From positions 62,001-126,000 of the forward strand of contig CAYULH010000002.1 of assembly GCA_964445645.1 (NCBI GenBank): DNA of 64,000 bases. The letters are read 5' to 3'. The stretch comes from Aureispira sp964445645. GTDB taxonomy: Bacteria > Bacteroidota > Bacteroidia > Chitinophagales > Saprospiraceae. Shown here one piece after another: positions 44,532 through 52,836 of the stretch (the first letter of the stretch is position 1; each line of letters begins with the position of its first letter). Both the position numbers and the translations under genes were made by a program. The notes under the pieces are model-generated. The model worked only from the letters and a program-made list of their open reading frames with translations, did no database searches and was not told where the DNA came from.

Positions 44532-45371
44532 ATGAATTCTACAAAAATAGCCCTAAAGATATACAAACAGTTTGTATCTTCTATTACCAAAAGTGTTATT
44601 CCTATTGATTTAAGACACAAAGAAATCATAGGCACTACACAAGATGATCCCTTTGATAATTGGGTACAACAAGAGCTAGAGACTAGCCTAGGCATGGATT
44701 ATGAAATTTACAACACAGGTAAATTACAAACGCCAGATTTAATTATTAGGCACAAAGCAACTAAGGAAATTCTTTGTATAGAGGTCAAAAAACTAACACA
44801 AAAAAAGAATGGACAAGATCCTAGAGGGTGGACAATGGACTACAATAGTAGTTTGCCTTGTGGTAAAACTATCATTCAAGCAGGAGAAGAAAGTATAATT
44901 GTTCCTCTTTACTATTTGTTTGCTTTGCTAGATTCTGACAATAAAAATATAGTTACTTTAATAATTCTTGATGGTGACTTTTTAAACTATGATGTTGAAA
45001 TTCATAAAGAAGCAAAAACCAGCAACTACATGGAATACCATCACGGGCCTTATGGAGAAGGTTCTGTGAGACATAGAAAGATGTATGTATATCCAAATCC
45101 ACTAAATTCTAAGTTGAATTACTTTCATCTTAAATATACATTTGTTGCCAAAAAGCATGAATTAGAGAAAGTAGAAGCGAACTTCAATATAGCTGCTGAA
45201 ATTATAAGAAGAGATAAGTTTAACAACTCTTTTCATTTTCTAGTAAAGAATGATTACTCTGTTACAGCTTCGGATATAACGCCACCTCCTGTTATTGAAG
45301 GGATTTTTGATTCACTCAAAAACCGAAAAAGTAAAAAACGTAATTTAACATCGCCAAAAATTCCAAAATAA
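44532..45371 (+). CDS. Type II restriction endonuclease (PD-(D/E)XK)
   Basis: I start at ATG 44532 (279 aa) because the longer frame from 44457 begins with poorly conserved residues that run toward the TruC start. The PD-(D/E)XK catalytic core is visible as TPDLII (Pro68-Asp69) and EVKK (Glu84, Lys86). Short blocks SLPCGKTIIQ and YEIYNTGKLQ fit NgoPII-like type II enzymes, but the family and recognition sequence cannot be given. The gene is AT-rich compared with TruC and is followed by a cytosine methyltransferase at 7 bases, forming an R-M pair. Confidence 0.8.
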   Translation: MNSTKIALKIYKQFVSSITKSVIPIDLRHKEIIGTTQDDPFDNWVQQELETSLGMDYEIYNTGKLQTPDLIIRHKATKEILCIEVKKLTQKKNGQDPRGWTMDYNSSLPCGKTIIQAGEESIIVPLYYLFALLDSDNKNIVTLIILDGDFLNYDVEIHKEAKTSNYMEYHHGPYGEGSVRHRKMYVYPNPLNSKLNYFHLKYTFVAKKHELEKVEANFNIAAEIIRRDKFNNSFHFLVKNDYSVTASDITPPPVIEGIFDSLKNRKSKKRNLTSPKIPK

Positions 45372-45378
45372 TCTTTAA

Positions 45379-46491
45379 ATGAACAACTATAATTTTTTAG
45401 GTCTATTTACAGGAGCTGGTGGTCTAGATTTAGGTTTTGAGAACTTAGGTTTTAATCATATTGAGTCTAATGAAATTTTACCGTATGCTGTCGCTACCCT
45501 AAAAAAAAATCGTCCATTATGGGATATAATAGAAGGAGATGTACGAGGATATACTCCCCATTATAAAGGCGATATTGATGTTTTATTAGCAGGCTTTCCG
45601 TGTCAAGGTTTTTCTTTGGGTGGCAAAAGAGATCCAAAGGACATTAGAAATACCTTATATAAGGAGGTTCTCAGGATAGCAAGTATTAACCAGCCACGAG
45701 TTATAGTTTTAGAAAATGTACTCAATATGCGAACTATGATTCATCCAGAAACAGGGAAGCCTTTTGAGCAACAAATCAAAGAAGAGTTAGCCGCTATTGG
45801 TTATTCTACGGTATCAGATTTTTTTAAAGTGTGTTATCATGGTGTGCCTCAAACTAGAAGACGGTTTATCTTCGTAGCTTTTAGAAATGATGTTCCGTCT
45901 TACTTTTCGATGCCTAAACTAGAACCGATAACAACTGCAAGAAACGTTGTTTGGGAACTAGGAAAAAACGATAACTTACTATTGCCTAATCATAATCCAA
46001 CTTGGGGGTTCAAAAGCTATGCTCATAAAGAAACTTATGAAGCTTATAATGATGATGCGGTAATTCCTGTACGCTTTAGCCGAACTGCATCAGTTGGCAA
46101 TCCTATCAGAAGTCTTGATGAACCTTTTCCTGCTATCGACACTGCAACTGTTTGGGGTTGGGCCAAAGGAAATGTCACAGCCAAACGAATAGTAAAGGAT
46201 AGAACCAATGATAAATATGTCAGGAATCCTGACTCTACTGCCAAACTATGGCGAATTTCGGCCAGTCGATTAAGGGCTTTTACTGCTCGGGAGTATGCTC
46301 GTTTACAAACCTTTCCCGATGATTGGGAATTTGTAGGTAAGAGCAAAAGAGAAATTCAACTACAAATAGGAAATGCTGTTCCTGTTATTTTTGCCGAAAA
46401 ACTAGCAGCTTGTATTTTAGATGCGCTACTAATTATGGATAAAAAAAAACGACATCACCACAAAAAAGGAGCACAACTAAAAATATTCTAA
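45379..46491 (+). CDS. DNA cytosine-C5 methyltransferase
   Basis: A 370-aa m5C MTase. Motif I is FTGAGGLDLGFENLG (10-24), the catalytic motif IV is GFPCQGFS with Cys75, motif VI is LENV (111-114), and motif VIII QTRRRFIF is near 158-165. Motifs IX-X are represented by ARLQTFPDD and QIGNAVP near the end. It protects the site cut by the endonuclease encoded just before it. The variable target-recognition region lies between about 175 and 290. The target sequence is not deduced. Its stop overlaps the convergent TPR gene by 4 bases. Confidence 0.96.
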   Translation: MNNYNFLGLFTGAGGLDLGFENLGFNHIESNEILPYAVATLKKNRPLWDIIEGDVRGYTPHYKGDIDVLLAGFPCQGFSLGGKRDPKDIRNTLYKEVLRIASINQPRVIVLENVLNMRTMIHPETGKPFEQQIKEELAAIGYSTVSDFFKVCYHGVPQTRRRFIFVAFRNDVPSYFSMPKLEPITTARNVVWELGKNDNLLLPNHNPTWGFKSYAHKETYEAYNDDAVIPVRFSRTASVGNPIRSLDEPFPAIDTATVWGWAKGNVTAKRIVKDRTNDKYVRNPDSTAKLWRISASRLRAFTAREYARLQTFPDDWEFVGKSKREIQLQIGNAVPVIFAEKLAACILDALLIMDKKKRHHHKKGAQLKIF

Positions 46492-47513
46492 CAATACATC
46501 TCCCGCAACGCCCGCAACGCCTCCTTCAAACGCAAACGAAACTTAGCCTTTTCGGCAGCATCTAGGGCTTGGCAGCAGGCATCCATTTGATTTAGATTGG
46601 CATAACAAACGGCCATATTCTTATAAGCATAAGCATTGTCCGAATCGAGCGACAAGGATTTTTCTACGGCTGCTAGAGCCAGCTCGTATTCCTGTTCGGC
46701 AATGAGCAAGGAAGCCTTATTATTATAAGCATAAGCATAATTGGGATTGGCTACAATGACCTTCTCAAAATACTCCATAGCTTTGGTGTAATTTTGGGCA
46801 TTGAGGTAGATGAAGCCCATATTGTTGAGCATGTCAATATTATTGGGGAAAGTTTCTAGGGCTTTTTTGCCATAGTACACGGCTTTCTGGGTATTGCCTG
46901 CCGAGCTGTAGAGGTTGGAAATAATAGGATAAGTAGCCGTGTAGGTCGAATCGAGTGCCAGCACTTGCTCGTGGTAATCAATGGCTACATCAATTAGCCC
47001 TTCGCTTTCGGCTACGGCGGCTAGGCTGTGTAGTGCCTTGACATTGGCCGAATCGAGTGCCAAGGCTTCATTGGCATATTGGAGAGCCGTTTGCATGTCC
47101 TCTTGCTGAAGATAGCTGCTGCTCAGAGCTGCCTTGACCAGTGCAGGTTGTTGGGTTTTGGGCAAGGCACGTTCTAAGTGTGGAATCGCTTCTTTGCCCT
47201 TTTGTTGTTCCTCATACAACAAACCTAGATCTTGGTGGGCGGCAGTTTCGTTGGGTGCCAAGGCCAATATCTGCTGGTAATGCGCTATGGATTTATCCAG
47301 CTGCCCTTGCTCTTGATAAATAATGGCTAGATTATAATAGGTCGTCAGGTTATTGCTATCCAGAGTCAATACTTGCTCGTTTAGCTCAATGGCTTCTTGA
47401 TATTGGCCTTGTTTGTAGGCTTCCTCGGCAGCAGCACTTTGTTGTTTTACTTTGTCTTGGCAGGCGCCCAATAGCAAGCCACAGCAACCCCATAGCACTA
47501 GATTTTTTTTCAT
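46488..47513 (-). CDS. TPR lipoprotein
   Basis: A 341-aa protein with a lipoprotein signal (start chosen at ATG 47513; lipobox LLLGAC, Cys18) and eight or so TPR units (for instance YYNLAIIYQEQGQLDKSIAH). It could be a BatC-like or general envelope scaffold, but lies far from batA/batB and shows no VWA partner. It overlaps the methyltransferase tail by 4 bases, tail to tail. No specific role can be given. Confidence 0.82.
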   Translation of the reverse strand: MKKNLVLWGCCGLLLGACQDKVKQQSAAAEEAYKQGQYQEAIELNEQVLTLDSNNLTTYYNLAIIYQEQGQLDKSIAHYQQILALAPNETAAHQDLGLLYEEQQKGKEAIPHLERALPKTQQPALVKAALSSSYLQQEDMQTALQYANEALALDSANVKALHSLAAVAESEGLIDVAIDYHEQVLALDSTYTATYPIISNLYSSAGNTQKAVYYGKKALETFPNNIDMLNNMGFIYLNAQNYTKAMEYFEKVIVANPNYAYAYNNKASLLIAEQEYELALAAVEKSLSLDSDNAYAYKNMAVCYANLNQMDACCQALDAAEKAKFRLRLKEALRALREMYC

Positions 47514-47615
47514 TCCTTGTTGTTTTAATTGCACATTGATCGGTCTTCTAAAGCTACAATAACCCTACCTTAAATTGTGGTTAGTTGTTTTATTTTTTTG
47601 TTAATGAGAAATTAA

Positions 47616-49253
47616 TTACGTCAAATACTTTCCAACAATCGGCATTCTTCTTCCCATACCAAAAGCCTTGGATGACACACGCAAAATGGGGGCAACTTGT
47701 GCCCGTTTAAATTCATTTCTATTGACCATGCCCAATACACGGTGTACCAGTGCCGCATCAAAACCTTGCTCAATGATTTCCTGTGGGCCTTGGCGTTTTT
47801 CTATGTATTGATACAATATGCTGTCCAGAATATCATAATCGGGCAAACTATCGGAGTCCAACTGATCGGGGCGCAACTCGGCAGAAGGTGGTTTGGTGAT
47901 GATGTTGACGGGCATCACTTCGCCATCCTTGTTCATGTATTCGGCCAATTCGTAGACTTCTGTTTTGTACACATCAGCAATAACCGAAAGGCCGCCAGCC
48001 ATATCCCCGTATAGGGTTCCGTAGCCTACGGCTGCTTCGCTTTTGTTGGAGGTATTGAGTAGAATATTGCCAAATTTATTGGAGAATGCCATGAGGAGCA
48101 TCCCACGAATACGTGCCTGAATATTTTCCTCGGTCACATTAAATTCTAAACCTGCAAAATGGGGTTGCAACAATTGTTCATAGGAGTTGTAAACGGATTC
48201 TATTGGAATAATATCGTACTGCACATTGAGGTTTTGGGCCAATTGGCGGGCATCATTGATAGAGTGGTCAGAAGAATACTGAGAAGGCATTAAAATCACT
48301 CGCACATTGGCTGCGCCTAGCGCACGCTGGGCCAATACAGCCACCACAGCCGAATCAATACCACCCGACAAGCCCAAAATGGCTTTTTTGAGTCCGAGCT
48401 TGCCAAAATAATCCCGAATGCCTGTGACCAAGCCATCGTGAATCAGGCGCATTTTATCTTTTTCTTGCACTTGCTCTAGCCCCCCTTTTAGCACGGCATC
48501 CAAGTCATACACCTTCAATGCTTCCTCAAAATAAGGCATTTCGTCATAGACCTTGCCATCAGGCGAAACCACCAAAGAACCGCCGTCAAAAATCACCTCT
48601 GTTTGTGCGCCTACATGATTGACATAAAACATAGCCTTGCCATAACGGCTCACATTGGACTTCAATACATGGATGCGATTTTGGGCGTGGGCATAATTGA
48701 AGGGCGAGGCCGATAGGTTGAGCACAAAATCAGGGTCTTGTTCCTGCAATTCGTCCAAGGGGCAAATGGTATAGAGTGGGTTTTCATTGCCAACATTCCA
48801 AATATCTTCACAAACGGTCAAGGCAATTTTTTTGCCCTTGTACTCAACTACCTTAAATTCAGAAGCAGGCTCAAAATAACGGTATTCGTCAAAAATATCA
48901 TAAGTGGGTAATAGGGCTTTGTGCTGTACTTGCTGAATAGCTCCATCGGCCAAAAAGTAGGCCGTATTGTACAAATCCTTACCCTCTACCACAGGGTTTC
49001 GGCAAGGTGCGCCCACCACAATGGCAATGCCCTGTGCCGCTTCTGCCAAACGCTGGATGACCTCCTCGCTCCTAACAATAAAATCATCAAATTCTAAAAA
49101 ATCGCGGGGGGGATAACCTGTCACGGCCAATTCTCCAAAGACGACTATATCTGCGCCTTGTGCCTTGGCTTGGCTAGTGGCTTCTAGCATTTTGTTGAGG
49201 TTTCCGTCAAAATTTCCGATGTGATAATTGAGTTGTGCGAGTGCTATTTTCAT
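47616..49253 (-). CDS. nadE: Glutamine-dependent NAD+ synthetase
   Basis: Makes NAD+ from deamido-NAD+, ATP and glutamine. The N-terminal nitrilase-type glutaminase domain has the triad Glu41 (FGELAVTG), Lys112 (HKALLPTYD) and Cys148 (TVCEDIW). The C-terminal synthetase domain has the ATP-PPase loop SGGIDS (296-301). The 545-aa length is right for the two-domain form. It seems to be a single gene with no obvious operon partner. It starts 104 bases from the gamma-carbonic anhydrase-like gene, same strand. Confidence 0.97.
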   Translation of the reverse strand: MKIALAQLNYHIGNFDGNLNKMLEATSQAKAQGADIVVFGELAVTGYPPRDFLEFDDFIVRSEEVIQRLAEAAQGIAIVVGAPCRNPVVEGKDLYNTAYFLADGAIQQVQHKALLPTYDIFDEYRYFEPASEFKVVEYKGKKIALTVCEDIWNVGNENPLYTICPLDELQEQDPDFVLNLSASPFNYAHAQNRIHVLKSNVSRYGKAMFYVNHVGAQTEVIFDGGSLVVSPDGKVYDEMPYFEEALKVYDLDAVLKGGLEQVQEKDKMRLIHDGLVTGIRDYFGKLGLKKAILGLSGGIDSAVVAVLAQRALGAANVRVILMPSQYSSDHSINDARQLAQNLNVQYDIIPIESVYNSYEQLLQPHFAGLEFNVTEENIQARIRGMLLMAFSNKFGNILLNTSNKSEAAVGYGTLYGDMAGGLSVIADVYKTEVYELAEYMNKDGEVMPVNIITKPPSAELRPDQLDSDSLPDYDILDSILYQYIEKRQGPQEIIEQGFDAALVHRVLGMVNRNEFKRAQVAPILRVSSKAFGMGRRMPIVGKYLT

Positions 49254-49357
49254 TGCTGTAGTGCTGTTTTTTGTGAGTGGGTAAATGGTTGTTATAACCT
49301 TGATAAGAGAACACCAAAAGTAGGGCTATAATTCCTGCAATAGCTTAAATCCTGCGC

Positions 49358-49879
49358 CTATTCTTCTTCCTTGTACCAACTGGCATATTTGATATAATTT
49401 TGAGCGATGCGCCCAATGGTATCTTCTAATTGAGCTGGACTCAATTCCTTGACTTTGCGGGCAGGCACTCCTGCATAAATACTATAAGGTTCCAATACAG
49501 AATTTTCTAACACCACTGCTCCTGCGGCAATCAAGCAGTACGAGGGCAATACCGCATGATCCATGACCATAGCCCCCATTCCAATCAGTACATGATCGTG
49601 AATGGTACAGCCGTGTACAATAGCACGATGTCCAATAGATACATCATTGCCAATAACGGTTGGCGCACGTTGATAGGTACAATGCACAATTGCCCCATCT
49701 TGTATATTTACCCGATTGCCAATTTTGATGCTGTGTACATCGCCACGAATCACCGCTTGAAACCAAACACTGCAATCATCCCCCATTTCTACATCACCAA
49801 TAATAGTTGCATTTTCTGCCAAGTAGCAGTTTTTTCCCATTTGTGGGGTTTTGCCCCGTACTTTTTTTATTAATGCCAT
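49358..49879 (-). CDS. Gamma-carbonic-anhydrase-family hexapeptide protein
   Basis: A 173-aa protein of left-handed beta-helix coils. Three His residues that would bind the metal are in IVHC (66), SIGH (84) and IVHG (89), as in the gamma-CA/YrdA/PaaY family. It may hydrate CO2, or be an inactive relative; many YrdA-like members lack proven activity. Cytosolic. It is upstream of nadE on the same strand with a 104-base gap. Confidence 0.88.
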   Translation of the reverse strand: MALIKKVRGKTPQMGKNCYLAENATIIGDVEMGDDCSVWFQAVIRGDVHSIKIGNRVNIQDGAIVHCTYQRAPTVIGNDVSIGHRAIVHGCTIHDHVLIGMGAMVMDHAVLPSYCLIAAGAVVLENSVLEPYSIYAGVPARKVKELSPAQLEDTIGRIAQNYIKYASWYKEEE

Positions 49880-50301
49880 AATTTATTTTTTACTAAAATT
49901 CTATTGATTCATCAAGTTGTAGCCAAGCTCTATTTTACATGCTTGCGCTAAGTTGCTAATTCTGCCTACCAAATTAAGAAAACTAGCCTCAAAGCAGCTA
50001 TTAGCACTAAAAATTTCTTTAGGCATGACAATTGAATCCTAACAAACGTTTGGGTAACAAAATACCAGTTGTTCTGTTCTGCTTTGTCAATTCCTACTAA
50101 GAAGTTGTATCTTTAGTAGATTCTTGTTTCCTTACTTCGTTAGAAATCGTATCTAATTGATTATCAATTCATTACAGAAAAACAAGCAAAATCATAAAAG
50201 ATTGATAATCAAATAGATACAAGATGTTTTTTTTAGCTTTTTTGTTCAAAAAGTAAAAAATCTACGAAGTATTATGTTTATAATCATCAAAATACCCCTC
50301 T
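49880..50301. other. Divergent control region with inverted repeat
   Basis: About 420 AT-rich bases between two divergent genes and without a reading frame. It contains a 20-base inverted repeat at 50149-50168 and 50201-50220. Confidence 0.5.
50149..50220. repeat. Inverted repeat, 20-base arms, 32-base loop
   Basis: Arms at 50149-50168 and 50201-50220 pair at 19 of 20 positions. Both are AT-rich with TTGATTATCAAT as core. A T run follows the right arm. It could be an operator, a terminator-like structure or a mobile-repeat remnant. Confidence 0.65.
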
Positions 50302-51795
50302 ATGAGGATTTTAATTAACTATTGTATATTTTTTTTAATTGGTGTTGGACTTCCACTAGCAGCACAAGACGCTATAACGTTGAGTCCATTGCAAGAAAAA
50401 GACCAGACAGATAGAACCTACTCGCTGCTGGATTACGATTCCTCGGGCTATTATGTCATGCGTTTTAACAAGGGGCTTTCTTATGCCGAATTGGAATATT
50501 ATGACCCATCGCTTCAGACCAAAAAAACATACATTGTTACACACAAAAAACGCAAATATGTGGGTTTGGTCAACTTGAAGGGCCAACTCTCGATGTTGTA
50601 TTTTAGATATATTGAAAACAAAAGAAACAATACCCACGAACGGGTGAGTTTGTACGCTGTTGGTATACAAAAAGATAGTTTTCAACTAGAGCAGGACTCT
50701 ATAGAATTGATTGCGCCTTTTAAGATGGAATCCAATTTTTATAGAGTCAATTTTGCGGTTTCGCCTGATAGAAGCAAGGTGTTGGTGTATGATTTTGAGG
50801 AAGAGGGGGATATAGATGGGGTGCAAGGCTTGAGCAATGAAATTACCTTGCGTGTTTTTGACAATGATTTGAACCTACTTTGGACACGCAAGGTAAATCT
50901 TTCGCCTGACGGGGGAGCCAAAAGACGGGTGGCTATTCAAAAATTGCGGATAAATGATGCTGGTGAGGTGGCCATTTTGACGGATGTTTTTCGTGACAAA
51001 CGCAGCTACAGCATGAAAGAGATAACGGCCGATCCCACGCTATTTTTTGTAGGTAAGGAACGTAAGAATTTTTCCTTGTTTCAGCCCAATCTAGGCAATT
51101 ATTTTTTTAATCAATCCAATTTTACTTTTGATAAAGAGGGCAATATCCTCTGGTTTGGTTTTTATTCCAAGCAGCGTTATTATCAACAATCGGGTACGTT
51201 TTTTATCAAAATAAACAAAGCCCGTACCAAGGTATTGGTCAAAAAACGCTACGATTTTACCCCTGAGCAAATGGCCGATATTCTCAACAAAAAACGTGTT
51301 CGTGCTGGTATAGAGGCCCGTTCGTACAAGTTGATACACTGGCAAATCATGGCAGATGGAGGCATTGTTTTTTCGGCAGAGCAGCAGCCGGGCAATGGGA
51401 TGCAGTTTAGGAGCAATGATATTATTGCTATAAAAATTGGAAAATCGGGCGAATTGGAATGGCTCAAGCATGTCTTTAAACATGGAGAGGAAGTGCCACG
51501 CCTCCAAACCTTCCTTTCCCACTATCTTTGTACCAAGGGTTCTGATGTGTATTTGGTGTACAATCAAGGTTTGTACGCCGATGGTTATGCCGCAGCCGTC
51601 CAAATCAATGCCCAAGGCGATATGAAGCTCCGCAAATTTTACAATTATCAACGCCAACAGGAGTTGCTTTGCCCCAAGCTGTCCTTTCGTTTAGATACCG
51701 CTAGTATTTTCTTGTGTTTTCAAGACCGCTACTTTAGCGATTACCGATTTGGGGTGCTGGATTTGGAGCGTTTGTTTGCGGATAGCAACAAATAG
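50302..51795 (+). CDS. Exported protein of unknown function
   Basis: A 497-aa protein with a signal peptide (about 1-21, cleaved near PLAAQ). The rest is beta-rich with repeated aromatic and acidic turns (RVFDNDLNLLWTRKVN, FDKEGNILWFG), a pattern like a beta-propeller or repeated beta-sheet fold. I do not recognise the family and see no sorting domain at the end. It is followed at once by a tandem repeat array. Location periplasmic or outer membrane. Confidence 0.75.
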   Translation: MRILINYCIFFLIGVGLPLAAQDAITLSPLQEKDQTDRTYSLLDYDSSGYYVMRFNKGLSYAELEYYDPSLQTKKTYIVTHKKRKYVGLVNLKGQLSMLYFRYIENKRNNTHERVSLYAVGIQKDSFQLEQDSIELIAPFKMESNFYRVNFAVSPDRSKVLVYDFEEEGDIDGVQGLSNEITLRVFDNDLNLLWTRKVNLSPDGGAKRRVAIQKLRINDAGEVAILTDVFRDKRSYSMKEITADPTLFFVGKERKNFSLFQPNLGNYFFNQSNFTFDKEGNILWFGFYSKQRYYQQSGTFFIKINKARTKVLVKKRYDFTPEQMADILNKKRVRAGIEARSYKLIHWQIMADGGIVFSAEQQPGNGMQFRSNDIIAIKIGKSGELEWLKHVFKHGEEVPRLQTFLSHYLCTKGSDVYLVYNQGLYADGYAAAVQINAQGDMKLRKFYNYQRQQELLCPKLSFRLDTASIFLCFQDRYFSDYRFGVLDLERLFADSNK

Positions 51796-51901
51796 GCGTA
51801 TGCTTCTTTGTAGCGTATGCGTGTCTGTAGGGGCGTATGCTTGTCTGTAGGGGCGTATGCTTGTCTGTAGGGGCGTATGCTATACGCCCTTACAGACAAG
51901 C
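51796..51901. repeat. 20-bp tandem repeat ending in a REP-like palindrome
   Basis: Starts directly after the previous stop. A degenerate unit (51796-51812) is followed by 51813-51832, 51833-51852 and 51853-51872, each a copy of GCGTATGCTTGTCTGTAGGG, the first with one difference. The last part forms a hairpin with arms 51859-51878 and 51882-51901, one mismatch and a 3-base loop. The right arm contains the stop and last codons of the convergent M15 peptidase gene. It resembles REP-type intergenic palindromes. Confidence 0.85.
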
Positions 51902-52786
51902 AGGATTGATGCCCAATACGTATTTTTTGACTACTTCAATCATTGGGGCAGACTCCGCTCCCATAAACCCTTCAATATCCTGATCGGTGATTTTTTGGGC
52001 ATAGGCTTCGGTCAAATCCTTGGAAATGGGCAAATACGACCAGTGCCATTTTTCTTCTTGATAACCATAAGGGCGGTCGGGGCCCATTTCGGAATACACT
52101 TGGCAGAAGCCAAATTGAGGAGCATTGGCGACCAGCCATTCATACTCTTGGAGTCCTTGCCCTTGTGCAAAATAATCGGGTTCTAGGCTATTGATGTCAA
52201 TATCTGTCCCCCAGTGGTGGCGAGAAGTGCTGGGCATAGAACTCCAGCGCAAAATTTTGGTGGCCCGGCCTTTGGGGTCTTTGACGGTGCTGGATAAGAG
52301 TTGGCCGTCTACTTTGCGCTTGCCTGTCCATTTGGCCTCCCAGATTGATTTTTGCACATCAAAGGGACGTGTAGCCGATAAAATCAGCAAACGGATCCCA
52401 TCTTCCTTGGCGGCAGCGTGCATTTTCTTGAAGCTCTCTAGTGCCTCTTGGCGCATATACATTTCCTTCTTGGCATAAGGGCTAGGGATTTTGGCAAAAC
52501 GTTCGTCTTTGGCAGGGTCAAATTTGCCCATTAGGTATTTTTTGCTGATTTTTTGCATAATGGCTTGACGTTTTTCGGGCGAGAGGCTATCGGGGAGTTC
52601 TAGCTCGGCTTCTAAGCTTGCCAGCATAGCAGAATCGGGTGCTTGGTGCAATAAAGCCGTTTGTGCTTCCTTTTGTGGGCTGTTAGCGGCTGTTTCTGGT
52701 GCTTGGTGCTGTGGTGCTTGTTGGTCACAGGCCAAGAATGCAACACTTAGTGTCAATACAATTAAAAGTAGCTTTGGGGTTATCAT
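51890..52786 (-). CDS. M15-family (VanY-like) peptidase lipoprotein
   Basis: A 298-aa lipoprotein, start taken at ATG 52786 with lipobox VAFLAC (Cys18). The M15 zinc-site pattern is in SRHHWGTDIDI (His and Asp ligands) and the C-terminal EKWHWSYLP (His ligand). It probably trims D-Ala-D-Ala or other D-amino acid peptides of the cell wall. Its last codons (NPACL) are encoded by the repeat palindrome. It ends toward the exported protein and is independent of the phosphatase upstream, which lies 51 bases away on the same strand. Confidence 0.88.
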   Translation of the reverse strand: MITPKLLLIVLTLSVAFLACDQQAPQHQAPETAANSPQKEAQTALLHQAPDSAMLASLEAELELPDSLSPEKRQAIMQKISKKYLMGKFDPAKDERFAKIPSPYAKKEMYMRQEALESFKKMHAAAKEDGIRLLILSATRPFDVQKSIWEAKWTGKRKVDGQLLSSTVKDPKGRATKILRWSSMPSTSRHHWGTDIDINSLEPDYFAQGQGLQEYEWLVANAPQFGFCQVYSEMGPDRPYGYQEEKWHWSYLPISKDLTEAYAQKITDQDIEGFMGAESAPMIEVVKKYVLGINPACL

Positions 52787-52836
52787 ACGGATAATAATTT
52801 TTAAGACTTGTACCAATCCAATCAGAATGCAAGGAT

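Noticed and set aside
51796..51901. Possible CRISPR array
   Set aside because: Units are directly adjacent with no unique spacers, and no cas genes are present.
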